Positions 6,596-14,655 of a DNA stretch of 37,717 bases are shown here, piece by piece. The DNA comes from Bacteroidales bacterium. GTDB taxonomy: Bacteria > Bacteroidota > Bacteroidia > Bacteroidales > VadinHA17. Made by a program: the position numbers and the translations under genes. Position 1 is the first letter of the stretch, and each line of letters starts with the position of its first letter. Where the stretch lies: positions 1 to 37,717 of the forward strand of contig JALONV010000018.1 in the NCBI GenBank assembly GCA_025454755.1, written 5' to 3'. The notes below the pieces were generated by a model that was given only the letters and a program-made list of their open reading frames with translations, was not told where the DNA came from and did no database searches.

Positions 6596-7165
6596 ATGGG
6601 AAAAGGTGATAAGAAGACCAAAAGAGGCAAGATTATACTTGGTACCTATGGCGTAAGAAGACGCAGAAAAAAAGCCAATAAGCCCTCAGTACAGCTGATA
6701 CAGCCCGCAAGAGAAAAAGAATCAAGGGAGAAGAAACCGGTGAAGGAAAAGAAACCCGTAAAGGAAATTGTTGAAACTGCTGAAGTCCTTGAAGTGAAGG
6801 AAGTGAAGGAAGTGAAGGAAGTGAAGGAAGTAAAGGAAGTGAAGGAAGTAAAGGAAATAAAAGAGGTAAAGGAACACAAGCCTGTAAAGGAAACCAAAGA
6901 GGTTAAGGAGCATAAGCCTGTTAAAGAGGCTAAAGAACACAAACCAGCTAAGGAAACCAAAAAGGTTGAAGAGCACAAACCTGAGAAGAAAGTTAAAACA
7001 GTTAAGCCTGCTAAAGAGACCAAAAAACCTTCTGCTGTAAAGAAAGTGGCCAAACCTGCAAAAGCTGAAAAACCAAAGAAAGAAGTAAAGGTTTCAAAGC
7101 CGGTAAAGAAGAAGAAAACTGAAAAAGCTGCTAAACCGGCAAAGACCAGCAAGGCAAAGAAATAA
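6596..7165 (+). CDS. bTHX-like 30S ribosomal protein with long Lys/Glu/Pro repeat tail
   Basis: 189 aa. Residues 1-28 (MGKGDKKTKRGKIILGTYG then VRRRRKK) closely match the Thermus/plastid small-subunit protein bTHX, which is only about 26-30 aa and sits in the 30S head. The remaining 160 residues are low complexity: KEV repeats from near-identical 9-bp units (about 6790-6880), then KEHKPVKETK-type repeats, then PAK/KPAK motifs like histone-H1-type tails. The tail is strongly basic with Glu interspersed. The reading frame survives without stops and a -7 promoter lies upstream, so it is probably a real gene rather than a repeat artefact. Whether the tail contacts rRNA, DNA or nothing is unknown. 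bTHX identity is good; tail function is inference. Confidence 0.85.
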   Translation: MGKGDKKTKRGKIILGTYGVRRRRKKANKPSVQLIQPAREKESREKKPVKEKKPVKEIVETAEVLEVKEVKEVKEVKEVKEVKEVKEIKEVKEHKPVKETKEVKEHKPVKEAKEHKPAKETKKVEEHKPEKKVKTVKPAKETKKPSAVKKVAKPAKAEKPKKEVKVSKPVKKKKTEKAAKPAKTSKAKK

Positions 7166-7229
7166 TCAAGGTTTTAATTCTAGAAGTATGCTGGCGCCGA
7201 TTTGCAATCGATGCCAGTTTTTATTCAGT

Positions 7230-7308
7230 ACGGATTACAACCGGGCAAAGGCACGGATTACAACCGGGCAAAGGAACGGATTACAACCGAGCAAAGGCAC
7301 GGATTACA
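7230..7308. repeat. 23-bp tandem repeat, about 3.4 copies
   Basis: Units starting ACGGATTACAACCGGGCAAA begin at 7230, 7253, 7276 and 7299 (the last partial), with single-base differences. The partial copy runs into GGCACGGATT-ACA-AATCCGCGCC (7296-7318), an imperfect palindrome. It lies downstream of the bTHX gene and upstream of the heptamer array. Short open frames through it have repeat-derived composition and are not reported as genes. Confidence 0.85.
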
Positions 7309-7385
7309 AATCCGCGCCAGCGGCCATTGTGGTCAACCTTTGCGAGCTCGGCGAAGCCAAATCCGCGCCAGCGAGCTTTTCACGA

Positions 7386-7455
7386 CGCCCGACACCTAAC
7401 GCCCGACACCTAACGCCTGACGCCTGACGCCTGAAGCCCGACGCCCGTAGCCTAC
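7386..7455. repeat. Heptamer tandem array, 10 units, running into a stop codon
   Basis: Ten 7-bp units in register (CGCCCGA, CACCTAA, CGCCCGA, CACCTAA, CGCCTGA three times, AGCCCGA, CGCCCGT, AGCCTAC). The last unit contains the complement of the TAG stop (7452-7454) of the convergent ThDP-enzyme gene, so the array begins exactly at that gene's 3' end. Confidence 0.85.
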
Positions 7456-9044
7456 TGTTTTACAATCAGATATTTATAATCATCCGGATCGATTCTCGCA
7501 TTGATTATCACCGGCTCATTCAGCGCAAGGGCATTGTTAACAGCTTTTACCATGCTGTCATCTGAATCGGCCGTAAATACCTTTATTCCAAGAAAAGATT
7601 CCGCTCCGAAAAGATCACCATGGTACAGGATTGTTCCGTCCGGAGGAATATCATTCCATGACTGTTTAAGTTTTATCAGATTAAGCTCTCCATCGGATAA
7701 TACAACCACAATGACCGGCGCTTTATATCTTTTTGCCGTTACCATTTCTCCGGCCATCATAAGAAATCCGCCATCACCGGTGATACAAACAACCGTTGAT
7801 TCAGGTTTATGCAGATTTGCAGCAATTGCTGCAGGTATGCCAAATCCCATGCCTGACCAGCCATTGGTGATTATCAGATCTCCTTTTGAGCCACATTCCC
7901 AGAATTGACCCAGGAGGTGAAGATGGGAGCCTACATCAGCGGTAATTATTGAATCTGCCGGCAGTTCTTTCTTAAGAACTTTCAGAACTGCCACAGGGCC
8001 AAAGTTAGATGAAAAGCCATCGAATACTGAGATCATTTCATCACGAATACCCTTTATTATGTTGCCTCTGTAAACAAGAGATCCTTCATTCAGGTTCTTC
8101 AGTAAGGAAAACCATTCCCCGGGAGATCCTGTAAACCGGACAACATTTTCCCTGTCCGGCAAATCTGTTTCCCTGGTATCAAAGTGGATCAGTGGAACAT
8201 CCGGCATCCATGATTCATAATTATATTCCACCTGGTCATAACCCAGACCTATCACAAGGTCACAATTCTGATAAATATCTCCAAGATAATCGCTGAGTGC
8301 ATGAAAAAGGACTCCTGCATAACAGGCATGATCTTCAGGAATTATTCCTTTAGCCATTGGTGTGATTACGACCGGCATCCTGTATTTTTTGAGAAATGAG
8401 ACAAGCTCTTTCCCGATCCCAAGACGTTTTGCCGTTAACCCGACAGCAAGAACAGGTCGTCTCGAATCCTGCAGCAGTGCAGCTATTTTCTGAACATCAT
8501 TATGCTGTTCTTTAGTTTCAGGCGTTAAAGTTATATTCTGTGACAGATTGATTTCCCTGAGAGCGATGTCGGAAGGAAGTCCAATGTGCACAGGTCCCGG
8601 ATACTCCTTACTGCAGATTGTCAATGCCTTTTCAATGATTTCTGAAGCATTATTTTCGTTCAGCCTGAAAGTGGCTTTTACAAGAGGTTCAAAAAGTTTC
8701 TGGTGATTGATGTTCATCTGGGCTGTCCTGCCAATCATACTGTCGCTCATCTCACTCGTCATGACTATCACAGGAGACCTGTCAAGAAGCGCCCCTCCGA
8801 TACCTGTTGTAATATTAGCAGCACCTGGACCGTAAGTTGCATGGCAGGCACCCGGGATTCCGGAAAGCCTTGCAGTAACATCTGCCATTATGCCTGCTGA
8901 TGCTTCGTTGGAGACAAGGATAAACTCTATTCCTGCTCTTTTGAAAGCCTCGAGATATGGGATGGATGGACCACCGGGGATACCGAAAACATATCGTACG
9001 CCGGCATTAAATAGATGATTTGCAATGTGATCCGCGACAGTCAT
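7452..9044 (-). CDS. Thiamine-diphosphate-dependent enzyme, acetolactate-synthase-like
   Basis: 530 aa with the three-domain layout of the acetohydroxyacid synthase/oxalyl-CoA/benzoylformate family. The N-terminal PYR domain carries the cofactor-activating Glu47 in SNEASAG and GACHATYGPGAANITTGIGGA. A central domain follows (about 190-330). The C-terminal PP domain has TGDGGFLMMAGEMVTA and LSDGELNLI, the Mg-ThDP motif with Asp in the usual Asn position, as in some catabolic acetolactate synthases. No small-subunit (ACT) gene is adjacent, which argues against the ilvB-type biosynthetic enzyme. The exact 2-oxoacid substrate is unknown. It is divergent from an EamA transporter. Its start at 9044 fits a -7 box at 9074-9067. 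Confidence 0.85.
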   Translation of the reverse strand: MTVADHIANHLFNAGVRYVFGIPGGPSIPYLEAFKRAGIEFILVSNEASAGIMADVTARLSGIPGACHATYGPGAANITTGIGGALLDRSPVIVMTSEMSDSMIGRTAQMNINHQKLFEPLVKATFRLNENNASEIIEKALTICSKEYPGPVHIGLPSDIALREINLSQNITLTPETKEQHNDVQKIAALLQDSRRPVLAVGLTAKRLGIGKELVSFLKKYRMPVVITPMAKGIIPEDHACYAGVLFHALSDYLGDIYQNCDLVIGLGYDQVEYNYESWMPDVPLIHFDTRETDLPDRENVVRFTGSPGEWFSLLKNLNEGSLVYRGNIIKGIRDEMISVFDGFSSNFGPVAVLKVLKKELPADSIITADVGSHLHLLGQFWECGSKGDLIITNGWSGMGFGIPAAIAANLHKPESTVVCITGDGGFLMMAGEMVTAKRYKAPVIVVVLSDGELNLIKLKQSWNDIPPDGTILYHGDLFGAESFLGIKVFTADSDDSMVKAVNNALALNEPVIINARIDPDDYKYLIVKQ

Positions 9045-9066
9045 TTAAGTTATTCAGTTGATCTTA

Positions 9067-9074
9067 CAAATCTA
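9067..9074 (-). promoter_or_regulatory. -7 promoter element of the ThDP-enzyme gene
   Basis: The minus strand reads TAGATTTG, matching TAnnTTTG, 22 bp before the ATG at 9044. No clear -33 element was found. Confidence 0.5.
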
Positions 9075-9100
9075 TTAAATAATATGTGATTTTTTTTTAG

Positions 9101-9108
9101 GATATTTG
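9101..9108 (+). promoter_or_regulatory. -7-like element of the EamA gene
   Basis: GATATTTG matches TAnnTTTG at all specified positions but the first. It places the start of transcription about 10 nt before GTG 9125 and supports that start codon. Confidence 0.35.
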
Positions 9109-9124
9109 TCGCCAAAATTATCGG

Positions 9125-10048
9125 GTGCCTAAAAGAGACGATACTATATTCTGGGCTATTATTGCGTGCCTGCTTTGGTCAACTGCCTATGCCGGAATCA
9201 AGATAGGCCTTCAGTATGATACCCCGCTTCATTTTGCAGGAGTCAGATTTATAATTTCCGGATTAATGATCCTTCCTTTTACGGTTAAACCTTCTGCCTT
9301 CATAGCAATGGTAAAAGAGCACTGGAAGATCATTGCCTGGGTTACCTTTCTTCAGACACTTGTGAATTATATCTTTTTTTACCTGGGAATGGATCTGGTC
9401 CCCGGAGCTCTTGGTGCCGTGATAGTTGGATCTCAGCCTCTGATAACCGCGGTTGTTGCTGCAATGATGCATGAAAGCGAGAAGCTCACCAGAAGGAAAA
9501 TAGTGACGATAATATTGGGGATTGCCGGTGTCGTGCTGATCAGCGCGGGACGACAGGCCTTTAAGCTTGGTACTGCTGCAGAAATAGCAGGCGTCATTAT
9601 GATACTTATTGCCAATATCGGAACGGCAACCAGCAATGTTATGGTTTCCCTGAAAAGCAAAGGATGCAATCCTTATGTGCTTAGTTCAACCTCTCTTTTA
9701 ACAGGAGGAATTCTCATTTATCTTATTTCAATACCGTTTGAAGAGAGACCACAGGGGCCTTTGCCTTTTGTTTACTGGGCAGATCTCATCTGGCTGGCTT
9801 TCATGTCGGCGTTCTCATTCTCCCTGTGGTTCAAGCTGCTCCAGCGGCCTCATGTAAGAGTGTCGGAGCTGAACCTCTGGAAGTTCATCATACCTGTTGT
9901 CGGTGCAATCCTCAGCTGGCTGATTGTTCCCGGTGAAAAGCCAGAATGGCTGACCATCACAGGGATGGTGATTATAACACTGTCGCTGATAGCATTTTTC
10001 AAGAATGGCGACAGGGCTAATGCCGGTGCTTCAATCCCGGATAAGTGA
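9125..10048 (+). CDS. EamA/DMT-family inner-membrane transporter
   Basis: 307 aa, GTG start. Ten hydrophobic segments in two EamA halves are visible. The first half begins IFWAIIACLLWSTAYAGIKIGL, the usual AxxWGxxF-like opening, and contains FYLGMDLVPGALGAVIVGSQPL. The second half starts near residue 150 (AGVIMILIANIGTATSNVMVS). The family exports small metabolites, often amino acids or their derivatives; the substrate is not predictable. It is divergent from the ThDP enzyme (80-bp shared promoter region), so the two may be co-regulated. Its 3' end overlaps the convergent helicase gene by 32 bp (10017-10048). Confidence 0.88.
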   Translation: MPKRDDTIFWAIIACLLWSTAYAGIKIGLQYDTPLHFAGVRFIISGLMILPFTVKPSAFIAMVKEHWKIIAWVTFLQTLVNYIFFYLGMDLVPGALGAVIVGSQPLITAVVAAMMHESEKLTRRKIVTIILGIAGVVLISAGRQAFKLGTAAEIAGVIMILIANIGTATSNVMVSLKSKGCNPYVLSSTSLLTGGILIYLISIPFEERPQGPLPFVYWADLIWLAFMSAFSFSLWFKLLQRPHVRVSELNLWKFIIPVVGAILSWLIVPGEKPEWLTITGMVIITLSLIAFFKNGDRANAGASIPDK

Positions 10049-11810
10049 CAACCCGGGATTTCCTGTCCTTTCTTTTTCCGTATTTCTTGTCGGATCTTTT
10101 ATCTGTTCTGCGGTCGGACCATTTCTCTTTTCTTTTTCCTTTTTCATGGCTTCTTCCTTCACCGCGGCTTTCAGTTTTTTCCTGTGCAACTTCCACGGCT
10201 ACCCTTCTGTCGTTAAACCTGGCTTTGCTCAAAGCGTCTATTACTTCTTCTGCATATCCGGCTTCAACTTCAAAAAAGGAAAAAGTCTTCATAAGATCTA
10301 TTTTCCCTATCGGGATTTTCTTTCCCTTTGTATTTGAGTTTATCAATTCAATAAGCTGTTCCGGAAAGAAGCCGTCAGTTTTTCCAAGGTTAATGAAGAG
10401 CCTTTTATAATCTCCTTCAAATTTTCTGCCAGATCCTTTTTTGTTTTTGCCCCTGAACCCTTCTTCGCTTTCTGCAGCCGGAGAATGAAGTTCTTCGCCA
10501 TATCTGTAATCATCAAGGAATTTGTCGAATTGCAGAGAGACTACTCTCCTGAGGAGTTCCTCCTTGTCAAGACCGGCAAGCTTTTCCTCGATTTCCGGAA
10601 TGAACCTGTCAATCTCCTGGTGCTCGGTCTCCACCATCTCAAGTTTTTTCACCCAGTGAAGAAGTTGTCTGCTGCATATTTCACTGCCTGAGGGGATCTG
10701 CATCATCTTAAAAGGTTTTTTGATCTTCCTTTCAATCTGATGGATTGTGATTTTGTCCCTTGGACTGATAATAGAGACTGAGATTCCTTTTTTCCCTGCT
10801 CTTCCTGTACGTCCGCTTCTGTGGGTATAGACTTCGAGATCTTCGGGTAGACTGAAATTAATAATGTGTGTAAGATCATCGACATCAAGTCCACGGGCAG
10901 CCACATCTGTTGCAACCAGCAGCTGAAGGTTCCTGACCCTGAATTTCTGCATAACCGTATCGCGCTGTGCCTGTGAAAGATCGCCATGAAGCGCATCGGC
11001 ATTATAACCATCGTCAATAAGCATTGATGCAACTTCCTGTGTCTCCCTGCGGGTGCGGCAGAATATTATTCCATATATGTCAGGCTCTGAATCTGCAAGC
11101 CGTTTTAGCGCCTTGTATTTATCCTTTGAATGGACCAGGTAATAGTTATGGCTTACATTTTCTGCAGTTGCATTTTTTGTGCCGATGGTTATTTCCACGG
11201 GATCAGTCATATATTTCCTGGCAATGGATGCGATTTCATTCGACATCGTTGCCGAGAAGAGCAATGTTCTTCTGCCTGCAGGTATCTCTTCGAGAATTTC
11301 ATTAATACTGTCAAGGAATCCCATATTCAGCATCTCATCAGCTTCATCAAGGATAACTGATGATACATGGTTCAGTTTTGCGGCTCCCCGTCCGATGAGG
11401 TCGATCAGCCTTCCGGGTGTTGCGACAATAATGTGCACTCCTTTTTTAAGCGCTCTTATCTGGTTGTCAATACTTGCACCACCATAAACCGCGAGGATAT
11501 TCAGTTTCCCCATGTACTTCGAATAATCAGCAAGGTCGCCGGTTATCTGCATGCATAATTCACGGGTGGGGCAAAGTATAAGTGATTGAACATTATTCGA
11601 TTCTGTATCGGTGGCCTGCACAAGCGGAAGTCCGAAAGCCGCTGTCTTTCCGGTTCCGGTTTGCGCCAGGGCTATTATGTCACATTCGTCGCCAAGCATC
11701 AGGGGGATTACGTTTTCCTGAACAGGCATTGGCATCTCAAAACCCAGTTCACTGATTGCTTTCAGGATACCGGGGGTAAATCCCATTTCTTCAAAGTTTC
11801 TCTTTATCAT
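10017..11810 (-). CDS. deaD: DEAD-box RNA helicase with C-terminal DbpA-type RNA-binding domain
   Basis: 597 aa from ATG 11810 (MIKRNFEEMGF). An in-frame extension of seven codons to 11831 is possible but would include the -7 box at 11826-11819, so 11810 is preferred. Motifs in order: Q motif, AQTGTGKT (49-56), PTREL, TPGR, DEAD (155-158), SAT (186-188), and in domain 2 ATDVAARGLD and HRSGRTGRAG. A DbpA/CsdA RNA-binding domain follows (about 460-535, YKRLFINLGKTDGFFPEQL), then a Lys/Arg-rich tail. The family unwinds RNA during ribosome assembly and mRNA turnover, mainly in the cold. It is convergent with and overlaps the transporter by 32 bp. Confidence 0.93.
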   Translation of the reverse strand: MIKRNFEEMGFTPGILKAISELGFEMPMPVQENVIPLMLGDECDIIALAQTGTGKTAAFGLPLVQATDTESNNVQSLILCPTRELCMQITGDLADYSKYMGKLNILAVYGGASIDNQIRALKKGVHIIVATPGRLIDLIGRGAAKLNHVSSVILDEADEMLNMGFLDSINEILEEIPAGRRTLLFSATMSNEIASIARKYMTDPVEITIGTKNATAENVSHNYYLVHSKDKYKALKRLADSEPDIYGIIFCRTRRETQEVASMLIDDGYNADALHGDLSQAQRDTVMQKFRVRNLQLLVATDVAARGLDVDDLTHIINFSLPEDLEVYTHRSGRTGRAGKKGISVSIISPRDKITIHQIERKIKKPFKMMQIPSGSEICSRQLLHWVKKLEMVETEHQEIDRFIPEIEEKLAGLDKEELLRRVVSLQFDKFLDDYRYGEELHSPAAESEEGFRGKNKKGSGRKFEGDYKRLFINLGKTDGFFPEQLIELINSNTKGKKIPIGKIDLMKTFSFFEVEAGYAEEVIDALSKARFNDRRVAVEVAQEKTESRGEGRSHEKGKRKEKWSDRRTDKRSDKKYGKRKDRKSRVVTYPGLKHRH

Positions 11811-11818
11811 AAGGGGCG

Positions 11819-11826
11819 CAAATGTA
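11819..11826 (-). promoter_or_regulatory. -7 promoter element of the helicase gene
   Basis: The minus strand reads TACATTTG, an exact TAnnTTTG, 8 bp before ATG 11810. It rules against the upstream in-frame start at 11831. Confidence 0.5.
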
Positions 11827-11840
11827 ATCAATTAAATGTT

Positions 11841-11848
11841 TAAATTTG
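11841..11848 (+). promoter_or_regulatory. -7 promoter element at the deacetylase-like gene
   Basis: TAAATTTG, an exact match, ends 4 bp before ATG 11853. Transcription would begin at or near the start codon, implying a leaderless or near-leaderless mRNA, unless another promoter is used. Confidence 0.4.
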
Positions 11849-11852
11849 TTAC

Positions 11853-13160
11853 ATGTCCATTCAGCAAGTCAAAATATATGCACGGGACTACTCACCGCGC
11901 CTGGGTTTTATTACCGGTATTATTCTTGGAGATATACTTGGACTTCCCTGGGATATTGTGACTGACCGAAGGAAAATAGGCAAATCACCGGTGATAAATT
12001 ACTCAGAGGAAAATATTAAAGGAGCCTTGAAAATCAAGCCCGATTCGCTGCTCTTTGAAACGGGAGTAAGCATAAGGGAAATAAATGTGAATACCTGGAA
12101 CAGCCTTCCGGTATTCTTTCAGACTGATGAGGGATCAGATATGCCTTTCGATATTTTTGCTGCCTCCTTTTACCTGGTGACAAGGTATGAGGAATATCTT
12201 GTTCATCAACCGGATGAACACGGACGTTTCATGGCTTCATCATCCCTGGCATATAAAAACGGATTTCTTGGGAGACCGGTGGTTGATCTCTGGGCAAAAG
12301 AATTTGCAAAAGCATTCATGAAAAAATATCCGACGGTTGCATTCAGGCGAAATGAGTTTAAAGCTCTTCTTACAATCGACTCAGACCAGCCATTCGCCTA
12401 TCTCGGGAAAAACCTTCTTACAAGTGTAGGCGGACTTCTTCGCGACATGACCAACAGGGATGGTCATGCTTCTGACCGTTACAGGGTAGTGAAGCATGAG
12501 ATGAAGGATCCTTATGAAGTATATGATTATATTCTTGGGTGCATTGAAAACTATAGCTCCGATACCAGATTTTTTTTTCCGACTGGTGATCATTCAAAAT
12601 ATGACAAGAATCCTTCCTGGAAAAGCCAGGAATACAGAGATCTGATAAACAAAATTGCCGGGAAATTCAATATCGGAATACATCCTTCCTATTATGCGGG
12701 AGAAAAGTATCAGCTTCTGGGATCAGAGACCGGCCGGCTGAAAACGATGGCAGGAAAGGATATTAACTCCTGCCGCTATCATTTTCTGAGATTGTTCATG
12801 CCTTTTTCATACAGGAATCTGACTCTCCAGGGCATAACAGAAGATTTCTCAATGGGATATCCTGATGAACCAGGATTCAGGGCAGGGATTGCACGTCCCT
12901 ACTTTTTCTATGACCTTGCTGAAGATAAGCAAACCAGCCTTAAGATCATTCCGTTTCAGGTTATGGACGGGACACTCTTTCAATACAAGAACCTTGAACC
13001 TGTAACTGCCGGTGATGTCATTTTCAGACTGATTGATGAAACCAGAAGGGTCGGCGGACTCTTTGTCAGCATCTGGCATAATACGTCACTGCTCGATACA
13101 CCGGAGTGGAAAGGATGGAGAGAGATATTTGAACAAATGCTGAAAGAACAACAGTCATGA
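11853..13160 (+). CDS. Polysaccharide-deacetylase-like protein (NodB-type fold)
   Basis: 435 aa, no signal peptide. The N-terminal half (about 1-165) resembles the region found before deacetylase domains in Bacteroidota (FDIFAASFYLVTRYEEY, GRPVVDLWAKEF). The second half has the metal motif LLTIDSDQPFAY (Asp176, Asp178) and IGIHPSY (His277), as in NodB/polysaccharide deacetylases, and ends with a terminal WHN motif. The family removes acetyl groups from amino sugars in cell-surface polysaccharides. It overlaps the following GNAT-like gene by ATGA (13157-13160), so the two are translationally coupled and probably modify the same glycan or lipid-linked sugar. The substrate is unknown. Confidence 0.8.
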   Translation: MSIQQVKIYARDYSPRLGFITGIILGDILGLPWDIVTDRRKIGKSPVINYSEENIKGALKIKPDSLLFETGVSIREINVNTWNSLPVFFQTDEGSDMPFDIFAASFYLVTRYEEYLVHQPDEHGRFMASSSLAYKNGFLGRPVVDLWAKEFAKAFMKKYPTVAFRRNEFKALLTIDSDQPFAYLGKNLLTSVGGLLRDMTNRDGHASDRYRVVKHEMKDPYEVYDYILGCIENYSSDTRFFFPTGDHSKYDKNPSWKSQEYRDLINKIAGKFNIGIHPSYYAGEKYQLLGSETGRLKTMAGKDINSCRYHFLRLFMPFSYRNLTLQGITEDFSMGYPDEPGFRAGIARPYFFYDLAEDKQTSLKIIPFQVMDGTLFQYKNLEPVTAGDVIFRLIDETRRVGGLFVSIWHNTSLLDTPEWKGWREIFEQMLKEQQS

Positions 13161-14062
13161 TAATATATCTTAATAATGATGAGATCGACCGTGAACAATG
13201 GGATAACTGCGTAAAGCTTTCTCCACGGCCAAGGCCATATGCGTACTCGTGGTACCTCGATATCATGTCTCCCGGCTGGGAAGCAATGATAGATGACGAT
13301 TATGATTCCGTGTTCCCGATTCCATGTTCAAAAAAATACGGCATACGGTATATCGCAACCCCGAATTTCCTTCAGCAGCTTGGAGCCTTCTCACCGGATA
13401 AATCACAGCAGAAAGCGATCAATGAATTCGTTGATTACATGCCTTATTTTTTCCGACTTATTGACCTGAGCGTTGGCCAGCGGATAGATAATGACAGATA
13501 CAGGGTGACTCTGAAATCAAACTATGAACTCGATCTGTCAAAACCCTACGATAAGCTGAGGAACAATTTCACATCACACTGCAGGAGAAATATTGATAAG
13601 GCGGCAAAGAAAAAAGCTGAAATAGTCTCTGACATTTCTCCTGAAGAGCTTATCGGGCTGTTCCGGAATAACAGGGGGCTTGATATCAGGGGTATCAAAC
13701 AATGCGATTACCAGCGTCTGAATTCACTTATGCATTTTTGCCTGTTAAACAAAAAAGGCCGGATACTCGGAATAAGGAAATCAAAAAAGAAGCTCATCTA
13801 TGGTATCTTCCTGGTTGAGATTAAAGGAAGGATCACAATGCTCTTTGTCGTCAATACACCGGACAGCCGCGAGAAACGTCTGGGATATCACATCGTAAAT
13901 GAATTAATTATGCAATCAGCGGGCACCAGGACCATTCTCGATTTTGCCGGATCGTCTGTCCCGTCCATCGCCTCCTTTATGGAGTCTTTCGGAAGTATCA
14001 ATGTTCCTTTCTACAGGATCTACCGCAACCGTCTGCCGTGGCCTGTCAGTATGTTTAAATAG
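13157..14062 (+). CDS. GNAT/FemAB-like acyltransferase
   Basis: 301 aa, cytoplasmic. The C-terminal two-thirds resembles the GNAT-like 'BioF2/CelD' acyltransferase domain: YDKLRNNFTSHCRRNIDKAAKKKAEI is the basic helix region seen in FemAB-like folds, and GIFLVEIKGRITMLFVVNTPDSREKRLGYHIVNELI is the acetyl-CoA fold core. An IVNELIMQSAGTRTILDFAGSS segment ends the domain. It is coupled by ATGA to the deacetylase-like gene. A role in acylating an amino sugar or a peptide-linked amine after deacetylation is plausible but inferred. The acceptor is unknown. Confidence 0.7.
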   Translation: MIIYLNNDEIDREQWDNCVKLSPRPRPYAYSWYLDIMSPGWEAMIDDDYDSVFPIPCSKKYGIRYIATPNFLQQLGAFSPDKSQQKAINEFVDYMPYFFRLIDLSVGQRIDNDRYRVTLKSNYELDLSKPYDKLRNNFTSHCRRNIDKAAKKKAEIVSDISPEELIGLFRNNRGLDIRGIKQCDYQRLNSLMHFCLLNKKGRILGIRKSKKKLIYGIFLVEIKGRITMLFVVNTPDSREKRLGYHIVNELIMQSAGTRTILDFAGSSVPSIASFMESFGSINVPFYRIYRNRLPWPVSMFK

Positions 14063-14074
14063 GATTAAAAGAAG

Positions 14075-14114
14075 ATGGTTTTACGGTATGACGGTTTGAC
14101 GGTATGACGGTAAG
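14075..14114. repeat. Octamer tandem array, 5 units
   Basis: Units ATGGTTTT, ACGGTATG, ACGGTTTG, ACGGTATG, ACGGTAAG lie 12 bp after the GNAT-like stop codon and 18 bp before the end of the four-helix-bundle gene. The complementary unit type recurs at 14608-14655, so the arrays flank that gene in inverted orientation. Confidence 0.85.
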
Positions 14115-14132
14115 TATATATTAGTTATCAGA

Positions 14133-14492
14133 TCAAGAATTTTCTGATCTGACTTTAATTATTTTGTTGAGTATTATTGATATTTTATCACACTTATTAA
14201 TTATAGTTTCCATTTCCGAATATTCGATATACCCAATTTCCTGAGCGATTATTATTTGCTTCTGGAGTTCAGCGATGGATCCTTTAGCAGTATAAAAATA
14301 TCTGACAGAAATTTTATTTGTCCCCGATTCATCACCTTCGGCAATATTACTGGGGATGCTAACGGCCGATCTTTGGATTTGGTCCTTTAACCCAAAATCC
14401 TTGGTAAATGGCTGTGTACGAGTGATCTTATAGATTTCAACAGCAAGTTCCTTGGCAAGTTGCCAAACAAGAAGTTTTCGAAAATTTCCCAT
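14133..14492 (-). CDS. Four-helix-bundle protein (23S rRNA intervening-sequence/S23 family)
   Basis: 119 aa. Motifs FRKLLVWQLAKELAVEIYKITRTQPFTKDFGLKDQIQRSAVSIPSNIAEG are diagnostic of this family, first seen inside 23S rRNA intervening sequences and now known as free-standing genes in many bacteria. The fold is a pentamer-forming four-helix bundle; the Avd protein of diversity-generating retroelements is a homologue. No reverse transcriptase, template repeat or rRNA is present here, so its role is unknown. The gene sits alone between convergent and divergent neighbours and is bracketed by inverted octamer arrays, which suggests it may have been inserted. Confidence 0.9.
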   Translation of the reverse strand: MGNFRKLLVWQLAKELAVEIYKITRTQPFTKDFGLKDQIQRSAVSIPSNIAEGDESGTNKISVRYFYTAKGSIAELQKQIIIAQEIGYIEYSEMETIINKCDKISIILNKIIKVRSENS

Positions 14493-14607
14493 TTTTCAGC
14501 GAGTTTTAGTTAGACAATCTGATCTCATCATACAATTCCACATGTATGATAATCTTCCAAAGATTGAAAAAACATCTTGATAATACTGTCACACGATCAT
14601 ATCTTCG

Positions 14608-14655
14608 CACCGCCACACCGCCACACCGCCACACCGTCGCACCGTTATACCGTTC
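14608..14655. repeat. Octamer tandem array, 6 units, abutting the ftsE stop codon
   Basis: Units CACCGCCA three times, then CACCGTCG, CACCGTTA, TACCGTTC. The last base (14655) is adjacent to the ftsE stop (complement at 14656-14658). The sense is opposite to the array at 14075-14114. Confidence 0.85.

Noticed and set aside
6646-7152. A 168-codon minus-strand frame opposite the bTHX gene, rich in Phe/Thr/Ser
   Set aside because: It is the antisense of the Lys/Glu codon repeats; the plus strand has the bTHX N-terminus and a promoter.
7188-7427. Two overlapping open frames of 65-79 codons downstream of bTHX
   Set aside because: They run through the 23-bp tandem repeats and the heptamer array, and their peptides are repeat translations; no promoter or family is visible.
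14133-14492. Diversity-generating retroelement suggested by the Avd-like four-helix bundle
   Set aside because: No reverse transcriptase, template/variable repeat pair or target gene is present nearby; the S23-family assignment is enough.
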